This document shows positions 53,216 through 63,090 of a stretch of 64,000 nucleotides of DNA, piece by piece (positions within the stretch are counted from its first letter, which is position 1; each line of letters opens with the position of its first letter). The DNA comes from Pyxidicoccus xibeiensis. GTDB taxonomy: Bacteria; Myxococcota; Myxococcia; Myxococcales; Myxococcaceae. The stretch lies in NCBI RefSeq assembly GCF_024198175.1, contig NZ_JAJVKV010000011.1:283670-347669 (forward strand), in the 5' to 3' direction. Position numbers and translations under genes: made by a program. A model generated the notes under the pieces. It saw only the letters and a program-made list of their open reading frames with translations. It ran no database searches and had not been told where the DNA came from.

Positions 53216-54685
53216 ATGGCGAAAGCCCCAAGTATCGAGAAGCTTCTTCAGAGTGGCTCGGCGGAATGGAACCGGATGCGCAAGTCCGGCCAGGTCTCGA
53301 CCGACCATACCGGCGCCACCTTTACCCAACTGTTCTCCGCCAACACGGACCTCTCCGGCCTGGGCCTCATCGGCTCCGAATGGGAGCGGTGCGACCTGTC
53401 CAAGGTCAACTTCCGGGACGCGGACCTCTCCAACGCCTACTTCCACGGCGGGCGACTCCAGGACTGCGACTTCCGGGGCGCGAACCTGGAGGGCGCCACG
53501 TTCGAGAAGTTGAAGCTCCTGCGCTGCGACTTCACGGGCGCCAAGGGGCTGGACGACGTGGAGATGGACGACGTGGACATGGACCGGGTCGTCGGTCTGG
53601 ACGGCGAGGAGGCCCCTCCCCCGCCCCCGCCGCCCGCCCAGGGCATCACCGCGTTCACCCGTGAGCAGCGCGAGAAGGCGCTGGGCGCCCAGGCCGCCGC
53701 GGTCATGCAGGGCGAGCCGTCTGGAGGGGAGGAGCTGCCGCCCTTCCGCCCGCAGGACCCGCCCGGCTCGCTCTTCTTCCGGGGGCTGAAGCGCATGGCC
53801 ATGCCCCCGCTGTGGGTGCTGGACGTGCCGGGCCTCCGCCCGCTGCTGCCGCAGCGGCTGCCGCCGGGCAGCTCACTGGAGACGCTCTACCGCGAGGCGG
53901 TGAAGACGCGGCTGGAGAACAAGAAGCCGGCGGCGGACCCCGCGGTGGTGGAGCGGGCGCAGAAGGCGCTGCGGATGGGGGCGAAGGACTCCGCCGTGGC
54001 GGCCATGTACCTGCGCGAGGTGGGCGTGCTGCCGATGGCGCGCTTCTCCGCGGCACAGGTGCTGAAGGGCGCGCTGCGAGAAGAGGTGGAGGTGGATGAC
54101 CTCACCGGGCAGATTGACCCTCGCACCACGGGGGCGCTGCTGGAGCTGCGGCTGACGCACGAGGTGGTGGACCACCTGCAGGAGGCGCGGCGCCGGCTGG
54201 CGGCCACGCAGCTGTACACGTCGCTCTTGGAGGCGGGCTTCAACCCGGAGAACAACTGGGACGAGGCGCTGGAGTCGAGCGACGCGGCGATGGAGCTGGC
54301 CCAGGCGGCGACGGGCGAGGACCGCAACGCGCTGTTCGAGGGCTTCCAGGTCTTCTCCGCGCTGCCCGAGGAGTCGCGGCTGCGGCGGCTGGCGTACCTG
54401 GCCGAGTCGGTGTCCCACCTGGAGTTGGTGAGCCGGCTGCCGGAGGGCATGGAGCCGGCGTGGCTGAACGGGCCGGAGACGCGCGAGTGCCATGACCGGG
54501 AGATGACGTACGTCCAGGCGCTGAAGGCGCAGGACATCCCGACGAAGGTGGCGGCGCTGGCGAAGGCGGAGCTCGGCGTGCCCGAGGGCGAGGTGCCCGA
54601 GGACAGCGACGACGACCTCTTCGTCCACGTGCGCTGTGACGTGTGCGGCAAGGAGAAGCTCATCGTCCAGTCACCGGACGCCTGA
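53216..54685 (+). CDS. Pentapeptide-repeat protein with unknown C-terminal domain
   Basis: 489 residues from ATG 53216 (frame open from 53174 across the neighbour's promoter). Residues about 35-110 form a short pentapeptide-repeat helix (NTDLSGLGLIGSEWERCDLS and on through FRGANLEGATFEKL). A Pro-rich linker (EEAPPPPPPPAQG) leads to a large helical domain of unknown function and a short tail with CDVCGKEKL, a CxxC pair. No SD precedes the ATG, and an AATAAT about 10 nt upstream of it hints at a leaderless transcript. Function unknown. Confidence 0.82.
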   Translation: MAKAPSIEKLLQSGSAEWNRMRKSGQVSTDHTGATFTQLFSANTDLSGLGLIGSEWERCDLSKVNFRDADLSNAYFHGGRLQDCDFRGANLEGATFEKLKLLRCDFTGAKGLDDVEMDDVDMDRVVGLDGEEAPPPPPPPAQGITAFTREQREKALGAQAAAVMQGEPSGGEELPPFRPQDPPGSLFFRGLKRMAMPPLWVLDVPGLRPLLPQRLPPGSSLETLYREAVKTRLENKKPAADPAVVERAQKALRMGAKDSAVAAMYLREVGVLPMARFSAAQVLKGALREEVEVDDLTGQIDPRTTGALLELRLTHEVVDHLQEARRRLAATQLYTSLLEAGFNPENNWDEALESSDAAMELAQAATGEDRNALFEGFQVFSALPEESRLRRLAYLAESVSHLELVSRLPEGMEPAWLNGPETRECHDREMTYVQALKAQDIPTKVAALAKAELGVPEGEVPEDSDDDLFVHVRCDVCGKEKLIVQSPDA

Positions 54686-54970
54686 CGGCACGGTGAAGGG
54701 CGGGGCCCGCGGGGCCGCGAGGTCCGGGACACTTCCCGGGTCTGGCGGCCCCGTGGTGTTTGTGCGTTGCACCTGCACTCCGATGACGGGACCACGAGTC
54801 CGTGCCGCTACGAACGCGCTGCGGCCGCACTCCATCTGTTCGCCACTTGACGCTTTCGCAACGCGATGCGTTAGAGTGCGCCCTCGCCACGGAGTTCACT
54901 CTCCGTCACATTCGCGCTCGGGCCCGCCGGTCAATTGGCAGCCTGCGCCCGGAAAGGTTGCCCATCGCCC
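54686..54970. promoter_or_regulatory. Intergenic region with candidate promoter for MopE-like gene
   Basis: TTGACG (54847-54852) and TAGAGT (54872-54877) form a possible sigma-70 pair with a 19-nt spacer, 94 nt before the start codon. The rest of this 285-nt gap shows no gene and no hairpin of note. Composition begins to shift toward lower G+C here. Confidence 0.35.
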
Positions 54971-56173
54971 ATGAGCCGAGTGCACACCCTGGTCGCTGTC
55001 ATCTCCATCCTTGCCCTCGGACTCATGCCCCAGTCAGCCGAGGCCGAGTGCACGGCTGGAGCCACCCGTTCCAGCACCATGAGCAATGGTTGCGTGATGA
55101 GGGAGGTCTGCAACAACCGCACATGGGAACCTCTCGGGTGCAGCGGGACTCGGACATGTACGGGGTGCGGCGGCAAACAGGGAACCCAGACTTGCGACGA
55201 GGATTGCGGCACTTCAGGCTGCAACGTTGGACCAGAGACTTGCAACAACTGCGACGACAACGGGGATGGCTCCATTGACAACGCATGGAATAATTCGAAC
55301 CACAACTCGTTGGCCGAAGCCTGCAATCCGAACGCCTGCGGACAAGGCGGCACGCGAACCTGCACGGCAGGTATTTGGAGTGCATGCACAGGCTGCGGGG
55401 GTGTCGCAGCCTGCGTGGGTTGCGATAGCAAACCAGGCACCAGGGCGTGCGCCTCCGATTGCTCGGCCGCACCGAGATGCAACGCTGGCGCCGAGGCATG
55501 CAACAACTGTGATGATGACGGCGACGGACTGGTGGACGAAAGCCTGACACGCAACACCTGCAGCAGTCCGGTCGGATGCAGTGGTCTCGAAACCTGTGTC
55601 AGCGGACAGTACGTGTGCAAGTTCCAGGCGGGGACCCGCCGCACGTGCTGGGAGTTGGGTGTTTCCTGTCCAGATTCCACCGCTGAGTGCCGCGCAGATG
55701 GCAGTGCGGGTCCCTGTCAGCCCGCCACGGCACGCCCCGAGGACTGCAATTCCTGCGATGACAACCTGGACGGTGTCGTCGACAACGCTCCTGGTGGGAT
55801 GACTGGCAGCATCACTCGCTCCTGCACCAACTCTGTCGGCGAGTGTTCCGGGGTGAGCCAAGTCTGCGAGGTTCGGCTCAGCAATGGCGGAGTCTGGCTC
55901 GACAACCGGTGGGGAGTCTGCGTCGGGCCCGCAGAGACCTGCAACGGCGAGGACGATGACTGTGATGACGACATCGACGAGGGCGACGTCTGCCGTTCTG
56001 ACACCACCGCCTGCTGCGTCCCGGTCTCGCAAGAGGCAGCATGTAGGGGCAAGGACTGCGGCCCCGTTTCGGATGGATGTGGTGGAACCTACGACTGCGG
56101 CACGTGCCCTATGGGAGACCCCTGCTTCAGGAACTACTGCTGCCAGCCCAACCCTGAAACGGGCGGGTGCTGA
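54971..56173 (+). CDS. Secreted Cys-rich protein with MopE-like metal-binding repeats
   Basis: 400 residues from ATG 54971. A Sec signal (VHTLVAVISILALGLMPQSAEA) precedes a mature part very rich in Cys, Asn, Asp and Gly. Four Asp-rich loops of the putative metal-binding (MopE/Kin17-like) type recur: CNNCDDNGDGSIDNAWN, CNNCDDDGDGLVDESL, CNSCDDNLDGVVDNAPGG and CNGEDDDCDDDIDEGD. Such repeats in myxobacterial surface proteins bind Ca or Cu; disulfides would stabilise it. The C-terminus ends in a compact Cys knot. It lies 51 nt upstream of the Rhs gene and may share its transcript. Codon use is less GC-biased than the core genes. Confidence 0.82.
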   Translation: MSRVHTLVAVISILALGLMPQSAEAECTAGATRSSTMSNGCVMREVCNNRTWEPLGCSGTRTCTGCGGKQGTQTCDEDCGTSGCNVGPETCNNCDDNGDGSIDNAWNNSNHNSLAEACNPNACGQGGTRTCTAGIWSACTGCGGVAACVGCDSKPGTRACASDCSAAPRCNAGAEACNNCDDDGDGLVDESLTRNTCSSPVGCSGLETCVSGQYVCKFQAGTRRTCWELGVSCPDSTAECRADGSAGPCQPATARPEDCNSCDDNLDGVVDNAPGGMTGSITRSCTNSVGECSGVSQVCEVRLSNGGVWLDNRWGVCVGPAETCNGEDDDCDDDIDEGDVCRSDTTACCVPVSQEAACRGKDCGPVSDGCGGTYDCGTCPMGDPCFRNYCCQPNPETGGC

Positions 56174-56224
56174 CACCTGCGGGCAGTGATGTGCGGCTTC
56201 TTTGAGATTCGAGGGGTGGGTACG

Positions 56225-59200
56225 ATGAAGCGGCTGATTGTGCTGATTGTGGTGTCCGCGTCCGTCTTCGGTGCTTGCGGGCCAGACAACGGCAAGCCGG
56301 CGACAAGTAGTCAGGAGTTGCCAGAAACACGGCGGCAGCGCCAGCCACTGGCGCTGCCGCCAGAGGTTATTCTTCCAACCGAGACCGACTCGGATGGAAA
56401 TGCTGTGGGCAACACGAGCGGCACTTCCGGAGTAGGGCCGGATGGCGCGGCGACCTTCCGCATTCCACTGTGGGTGCCCGAAGGCCGCGCGGGTCTACAG
56501 CCTTCTCTAGCGCTGAATTACAATAGTAATGAAGGTAGCGGGGTGCTGGGTGCGGGGTGGAGCCTATCCGGCATGTCTCGCATCACCCGCTGCAAGAAGA
56601 CGGTGGTCCAGGACGGCGTGGCCGAACCTATTACGTTCACCGCGCAGGATGCATTCTGCCTTGACGGACAGCGTCTGGTTGCGGTTCGAGGCGCATACGG
56701 CGCGAGCAATACAGAGTACCGCACCGAGGTGGACAGCTTCGCGAAGGTGGTCTCCCTGGAGACGGACGCACTGGGTCCGACTCTCTTCAGGGTCTACCTT
56801 AAGGACGGGAAGGTACTGATTTACGGCCAGCTCAATGGGTCCACCTTCGCGGGAGAGCGTATCCACGTCGCCCCACTGGCTGAGACGTCCTTCAGCACCA
56901 CACGCGACGGCTTGGCCAACCGCTACGCCTGGGCACTGGCTAGGGTGGAGGACCGCAGCGGCAACTACATGTCGATGCACTACACCCTATCCAAGGAGGA
57001 CAACGAGGAAGACGGTGAGCAGGACGACGAACCCCACCTCGGTTACGAGCACCTGCTGACCCGAATAGAATACACCGGGTCCTCGCTGGGTGCCGGCACA
57101 CTCCCGCGGCGCTCCATCCTCCTCACCTACGCGGACCGGCCCGACAAGCGCACATCGTTCGTCTCCGGTTTCAAGCTCAGGGCCCGCAGGCGCCTCTCTG
57201 GGCTGGAGATGTATGGGCCCAAGCCGGAAGCGCCCGGTCTACTGCGCAGCTATCGCTTCACCTATTTCTCAGATCCTTCGGTTGGAAGTGAACTAACGAC
57301 CGTCAAGGAGTGCGACGGTGCCACTCCAAGCGTCTGCAAGGCCCCCCTATCCTTTACCTACACCAGCAGCAGCCCCCAACATCAGGAACTCCAGACAGGC
57401 GCCGACGACCTGACAGACCGTGCCGGCTCCAGCGGTGACCGTGACATCTGGATATTGCAGCCAGCTGACGTGGACGGTGATGGGCGGGATGATCTGCTGT
57501 ATCGCAAGCCGAGCGGCACGACGGACCCGGTCAATGGCTACGCCCAGTTCAAGTGGGTCGTGCGCCATGCGCTGCCCTCTGGAGCGGGCCTGGGCGCCCC
57601 CGTGGACACGGCGCTGCCGTTGGCGTGTGCATCTCCTATTGAGGGTGAGAACGGCCGATGGCTCGACCTCAACGGTGATGGACGTACCGACGTCAGCATG
57701 GTGCAGAAGCTCAGTTGCGGCCCGTCGCCGTCACGACAGCTCCTCAATTACCTGAGCAGCGCCAGTGGCTTTCAGCAGGTGGACACGGGCGAGGCAGGGG
57801 ACGTGCGATTCGCAGACCTGGAAGGCGATGGAAGCATCGAGTTCCTCCAGGTGCTGTTGCAGCCATCCGGACGTCCACAGCTCTCATACCGTCCCAACAC
57901 ACTTGGCAATCTCCAGCCCTTCCTACCGGTGAGCACCTCCAACTACAACGACAACATCGGCTTTTCGCTGGACCTGAATGGCACCGGACGGATGAGCCTG
58001 CTCATCACAGAGAAATACACACCGCCACCCGCTGGCACCGTCACCGTGGGCAAACGTTACTGGGCCGTCGAAAAGCGCGACGGCGCCTTCTCCAAACAGG
58101 AGACCACTCTGGTACGGACGGACGTCAATCAGAAGGTCTACCTGTTCGCCGACGTCAACGGAGACGGGCTGCCGGACGCCATCCGCTCCCCTCTGGCGGG
58201 GGGGGCGGTCATCGAGACGTTGCTCAACACAGGCAACGGCTTTGCCGAGCCGGTGGCGCAGACCCTACCGGCCGCTGCGGCACCGAGGTCGTGGACACGG
58301 GACAACGGCGTTCGCGTGCTCGATTACGACATGGACGGGCGCGAGGACATCCTGTTGATGGACGGGGAGCGCCCGCAGCAGAACCCCGTGGTGCTGCTTT
58401 CCCGCGATGATGGCTTCGTTGTTTGGATTGTCACCGTTCCGGTGGGCCGTGGCACTCCGGCGGGCTACGTCCTTTCGCAGGTGCTGGATGTGGACGGCAA
58501 TGGACTACCGGACCTGGCCCAGGTGGTGAACGGCACGCTTCGCATCCACAAGCGCACGGGTGTCATGCCGGGTCTTCTGCAGCGCGCCGACGACAGCCTG
58601 GGGGCGCAGACCACCTTCCTCTACAAGCCACTGACAGACTCCACGGTCTACCAAGCCGGCACAAGCTGCGCCTTACCACGCCCCTGCGTACGCAAGGGCC
58701 GCTGGGTTGTCGGCGAGCACTTGGTGGACGCAGGCGAAGGGCATCCTGCTCGAACCACCCGCTTCTTCTACGAGGATGGCCGGGTGGACGCGGCCGGGCG
58801 AGGATGGCTGGGCTTCGCGGCGGTGGTGGCCACAGACGTGCAAACGGGGGGCATCGTCCGCACCGAGTACGACCATCAGACGATGGTGGGCACCCACTAC
58901 CCGTACGCCCTGAAGCCGATCCGCGAGAGCATGTCGGTGATGGATAACGGCTGGAAAATCGTGCGCGAACGCTCGCTGATCTACCGCACCACGACGCGTC
59001 CTGGATCGAACGGCGTGTCGCAAGTGATGACCATCCTCCCCTCCAGCGGGGAAGAGACGGAGCGCATCCACGCTCAGCAACTCCCCTCCACGAGCGGATT
59101 CTCGCGCACCACGAACACGACATGGAGGTACGAGGATGCCTATGGCAACCTGCTGGCGACGACGCAGAGCACCGTCGGCGGTGATGAGCTGACCTGGAAC

Positions 59201-62200
59201 GCCGAGTACTCCAATACCGAGTCGAGCTGGCTCGTAGGATTGCCTACCCAGATACGGGAGACGAGCACTATCGGTGGCACCTCCACCACGCGCACCCGGC
59301 AGTTGGAGTACGCGCCGGACACGGGGCTGTTGACGAAGGAGCTCCTTGAGCCTGGAGACCCGCAGCTGCGGCTGACGACGACCTTTGTTCGGGACGCGGA
59401 TGGCCTGGTCTCCCAGGTGGTGCGCGAAGCGGTGGGGCTTCCGGCCCGCACCACCACCTTCGGGCATGACCCGCTGGACAGGACGTACCCATCATCAGTG
59501 ACCAACGCTGTGGGCCACACGGTGCAGTACGCCTATCATCCGGGACTGGGCGTGCTCGCAGCCAGCGTGGATGAGAATGGAGTGCGAGCGGAGTGGAAGT
59601 ACGATGGCCTGGGTCGACTGAGGTCAGAGGACGGGCCCACCCTGGCGGACACCACCGTCAACTACACTCGGCAGAGCGGCTCTACGCATGCCTTCCAGGT
59701 GCACTCAAAGACCGAGGGCGGGCAACAGACCTGGACGGGGTATGACCGCCTCGGACGTGTTGTGACGAGCCGCAGTCTTGGCTTCGACACAAACGTCTAC
59801 GTCGACGTCTTCACGAGGTACGACGGATTCGGAAGGCTGGAGCAGGTACGTACGCCCAACCCACGGGGCGGTACGAAGCCGGTGACCACGTCGTTCCAGT
59901 ACGACAAGCTGGGTCGCACGATCCAGGCCACTCATCCGGATGGCACTTCCGTCACCACCCGCTACGAGGCAAAACCGGAGGGCGTGTGGACACGCACGGT
60001 AGACGAGAAGGGCAATGTCACCCGGCAACTGGTGGATACGAACGGACGCACAATTCGCAGCGAGGACGAAAAGCAGGCCGGTATTGCCGTGGCCACCACC
60101 TACGAGTACGGGCCCTTCGGCGTATTGCGCAAGAGCCGCGATGGAATGGGCAACGAGGTGGTGCTTGAGTACGACCGATGGGGCCGCCGTACCCGCCTGC
60201 TAGACCCGGACTCCGGCGAGGACCTGACGCGCTACAATGCGTTCGGCGACGTCGTGGAGACGCGGGACGGCAATGGCGACACCACCGCGTACGAGCACGA
60301 CGTGCATGGGCGCGTAATCCGGCTCACCAGCAAGGATGGCGAGTCCACCTTCCAGTGGGATGTGGGAGCTCACGCGCTGGGACGGCTGACGGGCAGCACC
60401 CGCAAGGGCGATCCGAGCACTTCCCTGGACGACATTGGCGTGACCCACACGTACGACAGCCTGGGCCGCCCCATCCAGGAGACGTGGAGTGTGGAAGGCC
60501 GAATCTACGCCCTCATCCAGCGCTATGACACACACGGGCGGTTGCAGCAGGTGGTGTATCCGGCGGTGTCGGGTCTTCGGCTGGCAATGGAGTACGCGTA
60601 TTCGGCCTGGAACGGGCAATTGACCGTCGTGCGGGAGCCCGCCCCCTCAGGCAAGGTGCATTGGAAGGCGGATGCAGCAACCCTGACGGGACAGCTGTCC
60701 CAGGAGACGTACGGGAATGGAGTGGTGACCCGCCGCCTCTATGATGTCATGGGGCGGCTGCGATTCATCGACTCCAAGCTCGGGCCGGCGGGTCCGCCGG
60801 TCCAGGCACTTGCCTACACGTATGAGGCAAACGGGAATCTGCGCAGCCGGCATGACCGGCTAGCGAAGACCTCCGAGGACTTCGCCTACGACGCGCTGGA
60901 CCGGCTGACACGCTGGACGGTGACACAGAACTGCCGCACATCGGTGCTGGATTACGGTTACGACGACCTGGGCAACCTGCTGTCGCGCACGGTGAGGCAA
61001 GGAACTGGCGTGGGCAGCAGCTATTCTTATGGAGCGGACACCGCCGGCCCACACGCGTTGACGGGCTCGGCCGTGGGCGTCTACCGCTACGATGGGGCGG
61101 GCAACCAAGTTGAGGCACCGGGCCGACTGGTGCAGTACACCGGTTTCCGCCTCCCGACCTCGGTAACGGACGGCGCGCTGACGGCATCCTTTCGCTATGA
61201 TGCGCACAATCGCCGGACGGTCAAACGGAGCACGGATGGCTCGGTGACGACGTATGTCGGTGGACTGTACGAGGAGCGTCGTACTCCGGACGGTTCGACA
61301 GTCCACGCCTTTCAAGTCATGGGCGCCGGACGGGCGCTGGCCCAGGTGTTCTGGATGGTGGCGCCCGGGGCGTCGGCGATTCAAGAAAAATGGCTGTACC
61401 TCCACGCGGACCATCAGGGCTCGATGGAGACCATGACAACCGCAGCTGGGACGGTGGAGGGCCGGTCGAAGTATGACCCCTTTGGGCAGCGGCGCCGACC
61501 CGATGATCTGACCGCGCCGCAAATCGCGGTCCCCGGAGAAGTGAGGAACGGATTCACGGGACATGAGCATGACGACGAGTTGCGGCTCATCAATATGCGC
61601 GGACGGATGTATGACCCGCAACTGGGCCGCTTCCTCAGCCCGGACCCATTCGTACAGGCACCACTGTTCGGCCAGTCATTCAACCGTTACAGCTACGTCT
61701 TCAACAATCCGCTGCGTTTCACGGATCCATCAGGATTCGTCGCCACGGAGCGGGTGACGTACTACGACAGTTGGTACGGTGGATGGGTATCTCGAGACTT
61801 CGGTGGTGGAACGCCCGCCGGCTCCCGTTCACCGGACATCGGACAAGGAGGCGGGTTCTTCGACGGCATGAAGGGTAATTTTGACTTCGTCTTCGTCATG
61901 ATGGCGAAGCCTGACTCCTGCACGGACTGCGGCGGTTCAGGAAACGCTGGCAAGGAGGAAGCACAAAGCTCTGGGTTGGAAACCGTCGTACGCGCTCCGA
62001 GCTACGTACCGCTGATCAGCGAACAGGAAAGCTACGCGCGACTCACCTTGCTGTACTACCGAGGAATACAGTTCTTCGCAGGTATGGGAATGGGCGCCAG
62101 CGCGGGCCTGCTGCCCTTCGGTTACATGCTGCCGCTTCCGGAGAACATGTCGGACGATGCGCGCCTGGGTTTCGGTGTGGGCATGGGGGGTGCGAGCATC

Positions 62201-62701
62201 TACGAACTCTTCGAGGGATTTGGCGTCATGGCCGGCGGCCTGCGGTCGATAGGGCTGGGGGTGGGAGGAACTGGCCTTAGCGGCGGCTGGGGAGCCGTGC
62301 TGGGAGTTCCGCTGACTGTAGCGGGCGCCGTCTCGGTGGGCGTCGGCGGTGTCATGGTGGTGGACGCGAGCAATAAGGGCGCGAAGGCCCTAGACATCCT
62401 CATGATGTCCAATGAGGGTGGCGGCCCGCCAACCCCTGCCGCAATGGGGGCGCCTGCACGAACGACGGAGGCCGCGAAGGATATCAAGTTCACAAAGGAG
62501 ATGAACTCACAGGCGCGGGCAATCGCCAGAGGAAGCGAGATTGATAAGATCGAAAGGCTCAAAGAGTTGTTTGGTGGAAGAACTGGTGATTGGAGCAAGA
62601 TGAAAACGTGGGATGGCGGCGGTCGCGAAATTCACTACTACTTGGGCCCCAATGGAATGAAAGTCGGAATCAAATTCAAAGGGGAACTGGATCCCTTCTA
62701 G
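56225..62701 (+). CDS. Lipoprotein SpvB/FG-GAP/Rhs polymorphic toxin
   Basis: 2158 residues from ATG 56225 with GAGGGGTGGGT before it. The N-terminus is a lipoprotein signal (RLIVLIVVSASVFGAC). Then come an SpvB-like domain (FRIPLWVPEGRAGLQPSLAL), FG-GAP/VCBS loops (DVDGDGRDDLL, DLNGDGRTDVS, DVNGDGLPDAI, DYDMDGREDIL), TcdB-middle-like sequence, and many Rhs YD repeats (YDGLGRLRSE, YDRLGRVVTS, YDVMGRLRFI). The Rhs core ends at NPLRFTDPSGF (Asp1834). The last about 320 residues are variable: a Gly-rich hydrophobic stretch, then a hydrophilic tail with REIHYYLGPN. Base composition drops there. It is likely a surface toxin cage. Confidence 0.9.
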   Translation: MKRLIVLIVVSASVFGACGPDNGKPATSSQELPETRRQRQPLALPPEVILPTETDSDGNAVGNTSGTSGVGPDGAATFRIPLWVPEGRAGLQPSLALNYNSNEGSGVLGAGWSLSGMSRITRCKKTVVQDGVAEPITFTAQDAFCLDGQRLVAVRGAYGASNTEYRTEVDSFAKVVSLETDALGPTLFRVYLKDGKVLIYGQLNGSTFAGERIHVAPLAETSFSTTRDGLANRYAWALARVEDRSGNYMSMHYTLSKEDNEEDGEQDDEPHLGYEHLLTRIEYTGSSLGAGTLPRRSILLTYADRPDKRTSFVSGFKLRARRRLSGLEMYGPKPEAPGLLRSYRFTYFSDPSVGSELTTVKECDGATPSVCKAPLSFTYTSSSPQHQELQTGADDLTDRAGSSGDRDIWILQPADVDGDGRDDLLYRKPSGTTDPVNGYAQFKWVVRHALPSGAGLGAPVDTALPLACASPIEGENGRWLDLNGDGRTDVSMVQKLSCGPSPSRQLLNYLSSASGFQQVDTGEAGDVRFADLEGDGSIEFLQVLLQPSGRPQLSYRPNTLGNLQPFLPVSTSNYNDNIGFSLDLNGTGRMSLLITEKYTPPPAGTVTVGKRYWAVEKRDGAFSKQETTLVRTDVNQKVYLFADVNGDGLPDAIRSPLAGGAVIETLLNTGNGFAEPVAQTLPAAAAPRSWTRDNGVRVLDYDMDGREDILLMDGERPQQNPVVLLSRDDGFVVWIVTVPVGRGTPAGYVLSQVLDVDGNGLPDLAQVVNGTLRIHKRTGVMPGLLQRADDSLGAQTTFLYKPLTDSTVYQAGTSCALPRPCVRKGRWVVGEHLVDAGEGHPARTTRFFYEDGRVDAAGRGWLGFAAVVATDVQTGGIVRTEYDHQTMVGTHYPYALKPIRESMSVMDNGWKIVRERSLIYRTTTRPGSNGVSQVMTILPSSGEETERIHAQQLPSTSGFSRTTNTTWRYEDAYGNLLATTQSTVGGDELTWNAEYSNTESSWLVGLPTQIRETSTIGGTSTTRTRQLEYAPDTGLLTKELLEPGDPQLRLTTTFVRDADGLVSQVVREAVGLPARTTTFGHDPLDRTYPSSVTNAVGHTVQYAYHPGLGVLAASVDENGVRAEWKYDGLGRLRSEDGPTLADTTVNYTRQSGSTHAFQVHSKTEGGQQTWTGYDRLGRVVTSRSLGFDTNVYVDVFTRYDGFGRLEQVRTPNPRGGTKPVTTSFQYDKLGRTIQATHPDGTSVTTRYEAKPEGVWTRTVDEKGNVTRQLVDTNGRTIRSEDEKQAGIAVATTYEYGPFGVLRKSRDGMGNEVVLEYDRWGRRTRLLDPDSGEDLTRYNAFGDVVETRDGNGDTTAYEHDVHGRVIRLTSKDGESTFQWDVGAHALGRLTGSTRKGDPSTSLDDIGVTHTYDSLGRPIQETWSVEGRIYALIQRYDTHGRLQQVVYPAVSGLRLAMEYAYSAWNGQLTVVREPAPSGKVHWKADAATLTGQLSQETYGNGVVTRRLYDVMGRLRFIDSKLGPAGPPVQALAYTYEANGNLRSRHDRLAKTSEDFAYDALDRLTRWTVTQNCRTSVLDYGYDDLGNLLSRTVRQGTGVGSSYSYGADTAGPHALTGSAVGVYRYDGAGNQVEAPGRLVQYTGFRLPTSVTDGALTASFRYDAHNRRTVKRSTDGSVTTYVGGLYEERRTPDGSTVHAFQVMGAGRALAQVFWMVAPGASAIQEKWLYLHADHQGSMETMTTAAGTVEGRSKYDPFGQRRRPDDLTAPQIAVPGEVRNGFTGHEHDDELRLINMRGRMYDPQLGRFLSPDPFVQAPLFGQSFNRYSYVFNNPLRFTDPSGFVATERVTYYDSWYGGWVSRDFGGGTPAGSRSPDIGQGGGFFDGMKGNFDFVFVMMAKPDSCTDCGGSGNAGKEEAQSSGLETVVRAPSYVPLISEQESYARLTLLYYRGIQFFAGMGMGASAGLLPFGYMLPLPENMSDDARLGFGVGMGGASIYELFEGFGVMAGGLRSIGLGVGGTGLSGGWGAVLGVPLTVAGAVSVGVGGVMVVDASNKGAKALDILMMSNEGGGPPTPAAMGAPARTTEAAKDIKFTKEMNSQARAIARGSEIDKIERLKELFGGRTGDWSKMKTWDGGGREIHYYLGPNGMKVGIKFKGELDPF

Positions 62702-62703
62702 CC

Positions 62704-63090
62704 ATGCTCATCAAGCCTAGACCCGACCTCCACGAATCAATGCCCGATGGCAGGACCCATCCGTCGATAAGTATAGGTCGGTTGTACATTGTTGTGACGC
62801 TCTTGACGGATGAGTTCCGGCTCGTCAATGACGAGGGCGAGCCCATTTTGGTACCACGCTCTCGGTTCGATGTTCTTGACGACTGGCTACCGAATGATTG
62901 GGTGCGCGAGGAGGCAGAGGTTGATGCTTGGTATTGGTGCGGGCCGCCTCAGTTTGCTGTGCAGGGCTTCTTCGAGCGCTGGCACGATGGCAACAATCAC
63001 GAGCGACAGGTCTTCGCGGATGTATATGAACGACTTTGGCACCACTACGAGGCGCAGCTCGGCGCCCAGGAGATGGTTCTCAAGCGTTGA
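62704..63090 (+). CDS. Candidate immunity protein for the Rhs toxin
   Basis: 128 residues from ATG 62704, 2 nt after the Rhs stop; a longer frame from 62590 would overlap the toxin. It is acidic and Trp-rich (LDDWLPNDWVREEAEVDAWYW, quoted in part as LDDWLPNDWV), with no signal peptide, so it acts in the cytoplasm. Position, size and lower G+C fit immunity genes of polymorphic toxin systems, but no known immunity family is recognised. No separate SD is seen, suggesting coupling to the toxin. Confidence 0.65.
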   Translation: MLIKPRPDLHESMPDGRTHPSISIGRLYIVVTLLTDEFRLVNDEGEPILVPRSRFDVLDDWLPNDWVREEAEVDAWYWCGPPQFAVQGFFERWHDGNNHERQVFADVYERLWHHYEAQLGAQEMVLKR

